From an uncultured Prevotella sp. (lineage in GTDB: Bacteria > Bacteroidota > Bacteroidia > Bacteroidales > Bacteroidaceae): DNA of 35,547 nt. Every line of letters begins with the position of its first letter. Position 1 is the stretch's first letter. Under the pieces are notes generated by a model that was not told where the DNA came from, did no database searches, and was given only the letters and a program-made list of their open reading frames with translations. The stretch lies in contig ONYZ01000023.1 in NCBI GenBank assembly GCA_900322175.1, positions 1 through 35,547 of the forward strand. Direction: 5' to 3'. Below are positions 25,256 through 32,798 of the stretch, piece by piece. The translations under genes and the position numbers were made by a program.

Positions 25256-26368
25256 ATGAACAAGAAAATATATAGCCTGATACTCGCTCTGCTAGCCTTT
25301 ACAGGCATGATCAGCAGCTGTTCGAGCAACGAGGATATTGTGTTTGACCACGAGCGTCAGCAATTTGAGACACGTGCAGACCGTATTCTGTTGGAGTTCA
25401 TTGCCCCATTTGGCACCACAGCCGATGAGGAGATTTATATCACTGGCGCATTCAACGGCGGCGATGAGGCCGTTGGCAATCCACAGTACTTATTGACCAA
25501 AGCCCCCAACAGCAATGTTAAGTGGGGTATCTATCTCGATCCCAGCACCTTCGTTGCCTGCAAGAGCTTAGCCGATGGCTTCCGTTTCTATTCTAAGAAT
25601 CAGGGCGTAGAGTTCACTACCGTAGGCGAAGAGGCAACTCACACAGATAATCCTGGCGTTGGTACCTTTACCAACATCTGGGGCCAGCGTTGGGAGAGCT
25701 ACTACTGGAGTGGTGGCGAAGCACCAGAGCCTACACACGATGGATTCTGTGTCTACGTCGACGATCAGACCGGTTGGGATGCCCTCACCCTCTACATGTG
25801 GGGCGATATCAACAACCTTAATGGCGACTGGCCAGGCATGCAGGTTACCGGCACATGGAACCACGATGGCATCACATGGAAGTACTTCGACATGGGCGAA
25901 GCTAACACAGGTCTGGTTGAGAACCTCATCTTCAACAATGGTGGAAACGGCGTTCAGTTACCCGACTTCAACTTTACCATCGACCGCAACATCTATCTGC
26001 GCATCACTGCCGATGGTATCGAGGAGATAGGTGCAGAACCAAAGGTTAAGCACGATGGTTTTGCAGTCTTCGTATACGATGAGACAGGTTGGGACGACAT
26101 CACCCTCTATATGTGGGGCGATACCAACAACCTTAATGGCGACTGGCCCGGTATGGCCGTAACTGGCGAACAGACCGTAAACGGCGTTACCTATAAGTAC
26201 TTTGATATGGGCGAAGCCAATACCGGTCTGGGCGAGAACCTGATATTCAACAATGGCGGCAACGGTACTCAGTTGGCCGACTTTGCTTATACTATCGACC
26301 ACGACGTGTATCTGCACGTAACCGCTGACGGTGTAACAGAGATCGATCCTGCTACTTTCCAACCATAA
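25256..26368 (+). CDS. Starch-binding lipoprotein with two CBM26-like modules (SusE position)
   Basis: A 370-residue surface lipoprotein in the SusE position. The lipobox is ISSC (C22). Residues ~23-155 form a unique N-terminal domain in which EFIAPFGTTADEEIYITGAFNGGDEA recalls the starch-binding fold of SusE/SusF. Two tandem, nearly identical modules follow at about 161-262 and 266-365. Each carries GW(D)...TLYMWGD, NLNGDWPGM, KYFDMGEANTGL and ENLIFNNGGNG, a pattern close to starch-binding module 26. The repeats are also similar at DNA level, suggesting recent duplication. A third, more divergent copy ends the next protein. It probably increases starch avidity at the cell surface; no enzymatic motif is seen. 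Confidence 0.85.
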   Translation: MNKKIYSLILALLAFTGMISSCSSNEDIVFDHERQQFETRADRILLEFIAPFGTTADEEIYITGAFNGGDEAVGNPQYLLTKAPNSNVKWGIYLDPSTFVACKSLADGFRFYSKNQGVEFTTVGEEATHTDNPGVGTFTNIWGQRWESYYWSGGEAPEPTHDGFCVYVDDQTGWDALTLYMWGDINNLNGDWPGMQVTGTWNHDGITWKYFDMGEANTGLVENLIFNNGGNGVQLPDFNFTIDRNIYLRITADGIEEIGAEPKVKHDGFAVFVYDETGWDDITLYMWGDTNNLNGDWPGMAVTGEQTVNGVTYKYFDMGEANTGLGENLIFNNGGNGTQLADFAYTIDHDVYLHVTADGVTEIDPATFQP

Positions 26369-26381
26369 TTAGTACATAAGC

Positions 26382-29300
26382 ATGAAAAAGATATTATTCT
26401 TACTAGTCTCTGTTTTATGCTTGTTTAATCAAGCACTGGCAGATGATGTGCTGACGCTTACAGCAGACAATAGCACCATAACAGAGAACTTTGATGGTAT
26501 GTGGGACGCTGCTACTTCTACAGCTACGCTCAACATGCCTGCAGGCTGGCGCATCGACCGTCAGATGAGTGCGCCTAGAATGGTTGGCGCATACAGCACC
26601 GCTGCTACCGAGGTGATGTACACTGGTGGCGTCAGCCTGGCCAGTAATGCAAAGAATGGCACTTGGAACTTCGGTTCCAGTGCCACTCCTTCCGACCGTG
26701 CGATTGGCGGACTTTCAACTACCGTTGATGGCGGAACACGTTGCATCAACGTGATGACACAGTTGGCCAATGGCGGAACGCTACCCATCAACCAGCTCAA
26801 CATCAGCTATGATATCGAGAAATATCGTAATGGCGACAATGATGCAGGCTTTACCGTACAGTTGTACTACTCTGCCGACGGTATAACCTGGAAGAAAGCT
26901 GGCGATGATTTCAAGACAGACTTCCCGAAGGACGATGCTACCATTGGTGCCGTAGTTGTCCCTATCACCACCACTACTGTTAGTAATAAGCAACTCAACA
27001 CGGCAGTGGCCGTAGGCAGCTCTATCTATCTGGCTTGGAATATCTCCGTTTCAAGCGGCACTTCACCCAACAAGGCTATGGGCCTTGCGCTTGACAACGT
27101 TAGTCTTACGGCCTCATTTGGTGAACCAATAGTCGATCCTGACCAAACAGACCCGACACGTCCTCCTTTTGTATCATCAGGCATCTTTGTTCGAGGCGAG
27201 GTGAATGGTTGGGGAGCCATTACCGATTGGGAATTCTCTGACGAGGGCGAAGGAACCTACGTGCTTTACGACAAGGAAATCTCAGGTGCTTTCAAGGTAG
27301 CCGATGCCGATTGGAGTTCTGCTTGCAACTATGGTAGCAATGGTACTGCTGCTATGATGGACAGTCCTTATTCACTAGTCCTTGGCACCAACGACAACAT
27401 TTCTTGTGGTGGCAATACTTACACCTGCAAACGTATTGTACTGACAATAAACAATGGTGCAGCCACACTGCTGCTTGAGAGCGATGATGACGATTCTAAC
27501 CTTACGTCGGTTTATGTTATTGGCGACAACAATGGTTGGAACTATATGGACAAGAGCGGTGAACTCAAACTTGATGCTAATGACAATTTGTTCAAGGGAC
27601 AGGTTTCGCTGTCAGCTTCAGCTGATGGTTTCAGTCATTGGCGTATCTATCAGCGATTGGGTATGAGCGGACCTTGGGGTGCTCCTTATAATGAAGCCAC
27701 CACAGGTAATATCACATCTGGCACTCTGGAGAAAGGTAGCACTGCCAGTATCTCTACTGAGCCAGGAACCTACGATTTCACCTTCGATATAGCTACAGGT
27801 AGCTTTACATTGACAAAGTTGAGCACAGTGATACAGTCTGTAACCCTGATGCCTGCTGATGTTACTCTAGTGCCTCAGTTGCCCGAAAAAGTAAAGGTGC
27901 TGTCGCTTAACAATAGTCTTATCCACTACAACGACCAGGCTGCTATGTTCAACGACATCGCAGCAGCCATGGGCAAGGATGCTAATTGGATCAAGCACAC
28001 CATGCTGGGCAAGCCGCTAAGCACCCACTGGGAAGAAGGCGACGGACTGGGTGGTGACGGTACACCAAGTGCCAAGATGCTCATCCGTACCGAGGCTTGG
28101 TCACACATCATTCTTCAGGAGCAGAGTGGCCTGCCACGTACTAACGTAGAGGCTTTCCGTAAAAATGTAAAACAGTGGGTAAGTTACATCCGCGAATACT
28201 GTCCAAACCCCAATGCTATTATCATTGTGCCTATGAACTGGGCTTACAGTGGCGATTGGGCAAACTTTACCGATTATAACAATAAGTTCTATGCCAACTA
28301 TATGGATGTGGCACGCGAGACTGGTGTTACCATCTGTCCTGTTGGCGTGGCTTATCAAATGGTTTACAACGACAAGGGTGCCGACGGCATCGCACCTTGG
28401 TTCCAAGACGACCGTCACCCCACCGACATGTCTACCTATATGGCAGCCTGCATGGAGTATGGCCTGATCTTCGGCGAGAATCCTGCCACCATCGCTTATC
28501 ATCCGGAAAGCGTGAGCGACGCCGATGCTACAGAGATGCGCGCCTATGCTTCTAAGGCTTTGCGTGGCTTTACCAATATCGTTGACCACACTGCTGCTAC
28601 CATACGTTTTACTGCTGTCACCCTCGATCAGTTTGGCATGGAGATAGATGCTCCTGACGATCTGGTATTCACCGTAGCTGATGGTGGTACTATCGATGAT
28701 AATCATGTATTTACCAGTAATGGTACTGAGGGAGTCTTTGGTATAACAGCCAAGAACGGCAAGTTCGAGACTAAAGCTACAGTCAAGGTAGCTCATGCCG
28801 AAACTGAGGTTCCCGTTTTTCCTGCTATCGAATTGAATGCCGACAAATTATCTGCCGAACAAGATTTCGACCTGATGGGTACAGCAGCCGATGCTACACT
28901 GCCTGAAGGATGGCGTATAGACCGTCAGACGTCTGCTCCGCGTGTTGTTGGCAGTTATGCTGCTGCACAAGACCAGACAATGTATGCAGGCGGAACCAGC
29001 CTGCCTTCAAATGCCAAGAACGGTATATGGAACTTCGGACAAGACGACAATAGCGATCGTGCTATAGGTGGCATCAGTACAGGTGTGGCCGATGGAACAC
29101 GTTGTGTCAACATCTACGCCCATTTCATGAACACCGGACAGAAGGATATAGAGAATCTGCACATCAGCTATGATATCGAGAAATATCGCAAGGGTAGTAA
29201 CCCTGCCGGTTTCACTATCCAGATGTACTACTCTGTTGATGGTCGCAATTGGGTATCAGCAGGCGATGACTTCTGCACTAAATTAGACCCCGATGCCGCT

Positions 29301-29930
29301 ACAGAAGGGTATGCCTCGGTTCCTGGCGATGTCATTCCTGTCAGTGCTGTCCTCAATACTAAGATGCAACCAAGTGTTGACTTCTATCTGGCTTGGAATA
29401 TCACCGTAACCTCAGGCGATGCAGCTAACAACGCTATGGCTCTGGCTATCGACAACTTCAAGTTGACCGGCGAACTTCCTGCCATTCCCACAGCTCAGCA
29501 CTACATCTATGTCATCGACGAGACAGGATACGATGCACTGGGACTCTACGCATGGGGCGACAGCGAACTCTTTGGTGCATGGCCTGGTGAGAGCAGTGTT
29601 GACGAGAAGACTATCGAAGGAAACACTTACAAGGTATTCTTACTCGATGCCAATGGTGGTTCTTACAACCTCATCTTCAACAACTGGAACAATGGCAAGC
29701 AAGTGCCCGACTTTGGCATCACGGCCGATCGCGACTATTATCTGCGTGTCACAGCTACCGATGTGACTGAGATTAACCCTACTACCACAGCCATTCTGAA
29801 TGTAAACACAGATATAACTGGCGCACAGGATGTAGTTTTCAATCTCCAGGGGCAAAAGGTAGGCACATTGAATAGCCGTCTGTCCAAAGGTATATATATA
29901 GTTAACGGAAAGAAATGCATCATAAGATGA
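26382..29930 (+). CDS. Multimodular starch-locus protein with embedded SGNH/DUF4886-like hydrolase
   Basis: An 1182-residue exported protein in the SusF position. Layout seen: signal peptide 1-20; module A, first copy, ~24-246; two SusE/SusF-like sandwich modules ~267-365 (FVRGEVNGWG) and ~375-480 (VYVIGDNNGWN); an SGNH-like domain ~503-700; an Ig-like stretch ~735-803; module A, second copy, ~820-1030 (shared WRIDRQ.SAPR, NAKNG.WNFG, SDRAIGG.ST and ISYDIEKYR); a CBM26-like module ~1038-1133; and a type IX-like tail (NLQGQKV...KGIYIVNGKK). In the SGNH part, candidate catalytic residues are S512 (LNNSLIHYN, with N instead of the usual G before NS), the ILQEQSG segment at 577-583 and the D676-x-x-H679 pair. 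The hydrolase may remove ester groups from starch or a co-occurring glycan; this is inference. Confidence 0.7.
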   Translation: MKKILFLLVSVLCLFNQALADDVLTLTADNSTITENFDGMWDAATSTATLNMPAGWRIDRQMSAPRMVGAYSTAATEVMYTGGVSLASNAKNGTWNFGSSATPSDRAIGGLSTTVDGGTRCINVMTQLANGGTLPINQLNISYDIEKYRNGDNDAGFTVQLYYSADGITWKKAGDDFKTDFPKDDATIGAVVVPITTTTVSNKQLNTAVAVGSSIYLAWNISVSSGTSPNKAMGLALDNVSLTASFGEPIVDPDQTDPTRPPFVSSGIFVRGEVNGWGAITDWEFSDEGEGTYVLYDKEISGAFKVADADWSSACNYGSNGTAAMMDSPYSLVLGTNDNISCGGNTYTCKRIVLTINNGAATLLLESDDDDSNLTSVYVIGDNNGWNYMDKSGELKLDANDNLFKGQVSLSASADGFSHWRIYQRLGMSGPWGAPYNEATTGNITSGTLEKGSTASISTEPGTYDFTFDIATGSFTLTKLSTVIQSVTLMPADVTLVPQLPEKVKVLSLNNSLIHYNDQAAMFNDIAAAMGKDANWIKHTMLGKPLSTHWEEGDGLGGDGTPSAKMLIRTEAWSHIILQEQSGLPRTNVEAFRKNVKQWVSYIREYCPNPNAIIIVPMNWAYSGDWANFTDYNNKFYANYMDVARETGVTICPVGVAYQMVYNDKGADGIAPWFQDDRHPTDMSTYMAACMEYGLIFGENPATIAYHPESVSDADATEMRAYASKALRGFTNIVDHTAATIRFTAVTLDQFGMEIDAPDDLVFTVADGGTIDDNHVFTSNGTEGVFGITAKNGKFETKATVKVAHAETEVPVFPAIELNADKLSAEQDFDLMGTAADATLPEGWRIDRQTSAPRVVGSYAAAQDQTMYAGGTSLPSNAKNGIWNFGQDDNSDRAIGGISTGVADGTRCVNIYAHFMNTGQKDIENLHISYDIEKYRKGSNPAGFTIQMYYSVDGRNWVSAGDDFCTKLDPDAATEGYASVPGDVIPVSAVLNTKMQPSVDFYLAWNITVTSGDAANNAMALAIDNFKLTGELPAIPTAQHYIYVIDETGYDALGLYAWGDSELFGAWPGESSVDEKTIEGNTYKVFLLDANGGSYNLIFNNWNNGKQVPDFGITADRDYYLRVTATDVTEINPTTTAILNVNTDITGAQDVVFNLQGQKVGTLNSRLSKGIYIVNGKKCIIR

Positions 29931-29984
29931 TATCACTTAAACAGTAAACACCTGCTTCATCATACATTGGTATTACTGTTAACA

Positions 29985-30029
29985 GGGGCAGACTGTTCTG
30001 CGAAGATCGGTCGCCCCACTTTTTACTTT
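29985..30029 (+). terminator. Intra-operon hairpin (possible attenuator) before the amylase gene
   Basis: GGGGC (29985-29989) can pair with GCCCC (30013-30017), with the smaller stem GCAGA/TCTGC as an alternative inside. ACTTTTTACTTT follows. Upstream, AACAGTAA (29940-29947) and TTACTGTT (29973-29980) form another stem. In the only long spacer of the sus operon (113 nt), this could partly terminate or process the mRNA and set amylase levels. Confidence 0.45.
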
Positions 30030-30043
30030 AAACATTTACGATT

Positions 30044-31612
30044 ATGAAGAAATTGCTTTTACTGCTCCTTCTTGCCTTTACAGCAAGCACCGTCATGGCA
30101 GCCGACTATGTCGATGATATCAACAACTCTGCCGAGAAGCGCAGCGATGGTCAGCGTGTTATCTACGAGATGAATGTAGGTTCTTTCACACAGGCCGGCA
30201 CCTTTGCTGCCGCTCAGGCCCGTCTTGATGAGCTCAAGTCGCTTGGCATCGACATCGTATGGCTCATGCCTATCTACCCTCGCGGCGGAGGCATCAACAG
30301 TCCCTACGCAGCCAAGAACTTCAAGCAGACAAATCCTGAATACGGCACTATAGCCGATCTGAAATCATTCGTTAGCCGTGCACACCAACTTAACATGGAG
30401 GTATGGCTCGACTGGGTGCCCAACCACACAGCTACCGATGCCGACTGGGTAACATCCCACCCCGAATACTATGCCACCAGCGGCGGCAAGATGATCCACC
30501 CCAACAACTACGGCGATGTATGGCAACTAGACTATAACAATCCTGACCTGGTCAGTGCCATGAACGACTGTCTCAAGTTCTGGATCGACGAGGCTGATAT
30601 CGACGGCTATCGCTGCGACTACATCAGCAGTCCTAAGATTCCTGCCTCGTACTGGCAGACCACTATCCCGATGATTAAAGGGTATAAGAGCGGCAAAACC
30701 ATCACCTTCCTTGGCGAGGCTGATATTGCCAACGACGCCACACGTCTTAAGGATGTAGGTTTCGACTACGATTATGCCTGGCGATTCCAGTCTAGTCTGG
30801 CCAACTATGGCACTACCAGCACCTCTGCCCGTCTCAAGGCTTTTGCCAACACCCTGCTCGAGAGCTCAAGCAGTCTTTCGTTTGGTCGTATGCTCTATAT
30901 CACCAATCACGACCAGAACTACAACGAGAGCAAGAAGACGCTCACCCAGAAGTATGGTGCCAACCGCTATCCGCTCACTGTGTTTGCCTACACCCTGTAT
31001 GGGATGCCGCTTATTTACAACGGTCAGGAGACAGGTGGCAACCAGGCACTCGACTATTTCCACGACACAAAGATAGATTGGAACACTAAGGACGAAAAGA
31101 TGCTTAATACCCTGCGAACACTCTTTGCTCTTAAGCATGCTATTCCTGCCCTTAGCGACAGTAAGACAGCCGCACAGAATCCTGCTGTCCACTTCCTCAA
31201 CGTATCTGGCAATGCCGGTGTACTGGCATACACCCGCACACTTGGCGACAGTCAGGTGCTGGTAGTACTCAACATGGGCTCTACCGACGGCACTGCCACT
31301 ATCGACGGTATCGACGAGGGCGAATGGAGCCTGTGGCTCGATAGCGAGACTATAGCCCAGGGCACTAGTCGCAAACAGACCACACTTACCAACACACAAA
31401 CCCTCAATATAGATGCTAAAGGCTACCGCGTTTACGTGCGCGGCAGCTTTCCTGAGCAAGACCCCTACTCCGATACAGGCATCCACCATCAGCCTTCGGC
31501 CGACAACAAATCTGCCGATACCAGATACTACACTATTAATGGGCGCATCATCGATACGCCCATTACTCCCGGTCTGTACATCCACGCCGGCAGAAAGATT
31601 ATCTTGCGATAA
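30044..31612 (+). CDS. Secreted GH13 alpha-amylase (SusG position)
   Basis: Endo-acting starch hydrolase of 522 residues. All four GH13 regions are present: DWVPNHTA (D123, H128), DGYRCDYIS (nucleophile D192), FLGEADI (acid/base E225) and YITNHDQN (H289, D290). A C-terminal beta domain follows (VLVVLNMGSTDGTATIDG). Unlike B. theta SusG it has an ordinary signal peptide (ending VMA-ADYVDD) with no lipobox cysteine and no inserted CBM58. Instead it ends in a type IX-like tail (YYTINGRI...PGLYIHAGRKIILR). Surface anchoring or release may therefore depend on that tail. It is the last gene of the sus operon, ending in a hairpin shared with the converging gene. Confidence 0.93.
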   Translation: MKKLLLLLLLAFTASTVMAADYVDDINNSAEKRSDGQRVIYEMNVGSFTQAGTFAAAQARLDELKSLGIDIVWLMPIYPRGGGINSPYAAKNFKQTNPEYGTIADLKSFVSRAHQLNMEVWLDWVPNHTATDADWVTSHPEYYATSGGKMIHPNNYGDVWQLDYNNPDLVSAMNDCLKFWIDEADIDGYRCDYISSPKIPASYWQTTIPMIKGYKSGKTITFLGEADIANDATRLKDVGFDYDYAWRFQSSLANYGTTSTSARLKAFANTLLESSSSLSFGRMLYITNHDQNYNESKKTLTQKYGANRYPLTVFAYTLYGMPLIYNGQETGGNQALDYFHDTKIDWNTKDEKMLNTLRTLFALKHAIPALSDSKTAAQNPAVHFLNVSGNAGVLAYTRTLGDSQVLVVLNMGSTDGTATIDGIDEGEWSLWLDSETIAQGTSRKQTTLTNTQTLNIDAKGYRVYVRGSFPEQDPYSDTGIHHQPSADNKSADTRYYTINGRIIDTPITPGLYIHAGRKIILR

Positions 31613-31633
31613 GCCCACAACCGGCTTATCGCA
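31605..31633. terminator. Bidirectional hairpin containing both stop codons
   Basis: Perfect 11-bp arms (31605-31615 and 31623-31633) around a 7-nt loop. The TAA of the GH13 gene lies in the left arm and that of the converging secreted-protein gene in the right arm; both genes end with Leu-Arg-stop because the arms are complementary. Confidence 0.75.
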
Positions 31634-32669
31634 GTGTAATCACCACGCGGCCTTGCTTGTCGGCCGATACTACGACTGTCATCTTGCCCTGGCGCCATGT
31701 CTTTTGGTCGGCCGAGGTAAAGCCGTAGGTTTTCAGGTCCTTGCATACTGCCTCAGCGTCGTCAGTGGCTGTCAGTGTGATAGCAGTGATGGCCTGCTTT
31801 CTGCGAGCCAGCGATGCCATGGCCTGGTATCCGTCCATATTGAATGATGCCGGGACAGCCTTTACAGTAGCCTTGCCCAGTGTAAAGTCGTAGCTTGTAA
31901 GCACTGTCTGAGCGCCTTTCACCGTACGGTTCTGCCACAGGCGCACACCCAGGCCCACCAGGTCGGTATGGTTGCATGCAGCAGCCAGTCCGGCTTCTAT
32001 CTTTCTGGGGGCCGTCTCATACTCCTTGTCATCCATCTCCTGATATGCCATCTGATATGCCTTTGCATCATCCAGGGCAAAGCCCATAGTATAACTGCTG
32101 GTCAGCGAGCCGCGCTCATAGTGCAGATTGACAGTGCCCAGACGTGTCTGGATAGTATATGCCTCGCCCTGATTGTCCACATAGCCACGACCGTAAACCT
32201 TCTGCAGTTCGCTCTTCACTTTAGCAAAACTGGCCTTTACTTCCTTCTCCGAACTATACACAGTATTATCTGTCACATCTACTGCATACACACGGTCACT
32301 CTGGTCTGTCACTGCCAGGGTCACTGTAGATTTAGCACCATACACCTCGCCATCATATATATACGACTTACCCGTATGGTTTCCCTCCTGTTTACGCTCT
32401 GTGAATCCCTTCTCCAGCAACAGCTTCTCAAATCTGTCAGCCTTTATGCCTAGGGGGATGTCCATAAATGCATTACGGTTGTTAATATTATCAGCCAGAG
32501 TGGCAAAGTCGGCCATCGCCACCTGTGCTTCGTCGTCGATACCGTCTGTCTTCTTCGGGGCCTTCTTCTCTGTCTTAGCCTTCTTCTTAAACAGTTTCTT
32601 CAAGAACTGTGCATCGGCAGGCTCGCTAATCATTGCCAATGCAAATATTGCCAGGATAATCTTTTTCAT
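31626..32669 (-). CDS. Secreted protein of unknown function
   Basis: 347 residues, not recognised. Signal peptide (MKKIILAIFALAMISEPADA) is followed by a lysine-rich segment (FLKKLFKKKAKTEKKAPKKTDG). After that comes a domain with MDIPLGIKADRFEKLLLEKGF, a pattern seen in several Bacteroidales exported proteins, and long beta-rich stretches (STVTLAVTDQSDRVYAVDVTD). The C-terminal ~70 residues again alternate helix and strand, possibly a second related domain (AEAVCKDLKTYGFTSADQKTW). The basic N-terminus after cleavage could contact the membrane or nucleic acid. It is a single-gene unit with its own promoter, convergent with the sus operon and divergent from the SpoIIE-type gene. Confidence 0.7.
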   Translation of the reverse strand: MKKIILAIFALAMISEPADAQFLKKLFKKKAKTEKKAPKKTDGIDDEAQVAMADFATLADNINNRNAFMDIPLGIKADRFEKLLLEKGFTERKQEGNHTGKSYIYDGEVYGAKSTVTLAVTDQSDRVYAVDVTDNTVYSSEKEVKASFAKVKSELQKVYGRGYVDNQGEAYTIQTRLGTVNLHYERGSLTSSYTMGFALDDAKAYQMAYQEMDDKEYETAPRKIEAGLAAACNHTDLVGLGVRLWQNRTVKGAQTVLTSYDFTLGKATVKAVPASFNMDGYQAMASLARRKQAITAITLTATDDAEAVCKDLKTYGFTSADQKTWRQGKMTVVVSADKQGRVVITLR

Positions 32670-32708
32670 CTTTCTACTTTTTTACTGTACTTATCATTTA
32701 TTCGGCGG

Positions 32709-32716
32709 CAAAGATA
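32709..32716 (-). promoter_or_regulatory. -7 box (TATCTTTG) for the 347-residue secreted protein
   Basis: CAAAGATA on the plus strand, read as TATCTTTG followed by CCGCC on the minus strand, about 40 nt before the ATG at 32669. Confidence 0.7.
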
Positions 32717-32737
32717 CAAATAATTGTAGTAATTTGC

Positions 32738-32768
32738 TTGCACATTTCTAAAAAAAGCACTAATTTTG
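32738..32768 (+). promoter_or_regulatory. Promoter (TTG-N20-TAATTTTG) for the SpoIIE-type gene
   Basis: TTG at 32738-32740, a 20-nt spacer, then TAATTTTG at 32761-32768 followed by CACCC. It lies back to back with the minus-strand promoter at 32709-32716. It also rules out the upstream in-frame start at 32766, which would lie inside the -7 box. Confidence 0.75.
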
Positions 32769-32798
32769 CACCCGAATTTCAGAATATTACTGTTAGCG

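Noticed and set aside
28101-28796. 231-residue minus-strand frame inside the multimodular starch protein gene
   Set aside because: No motif, and the plus-strand frame is continuous with clear domains.
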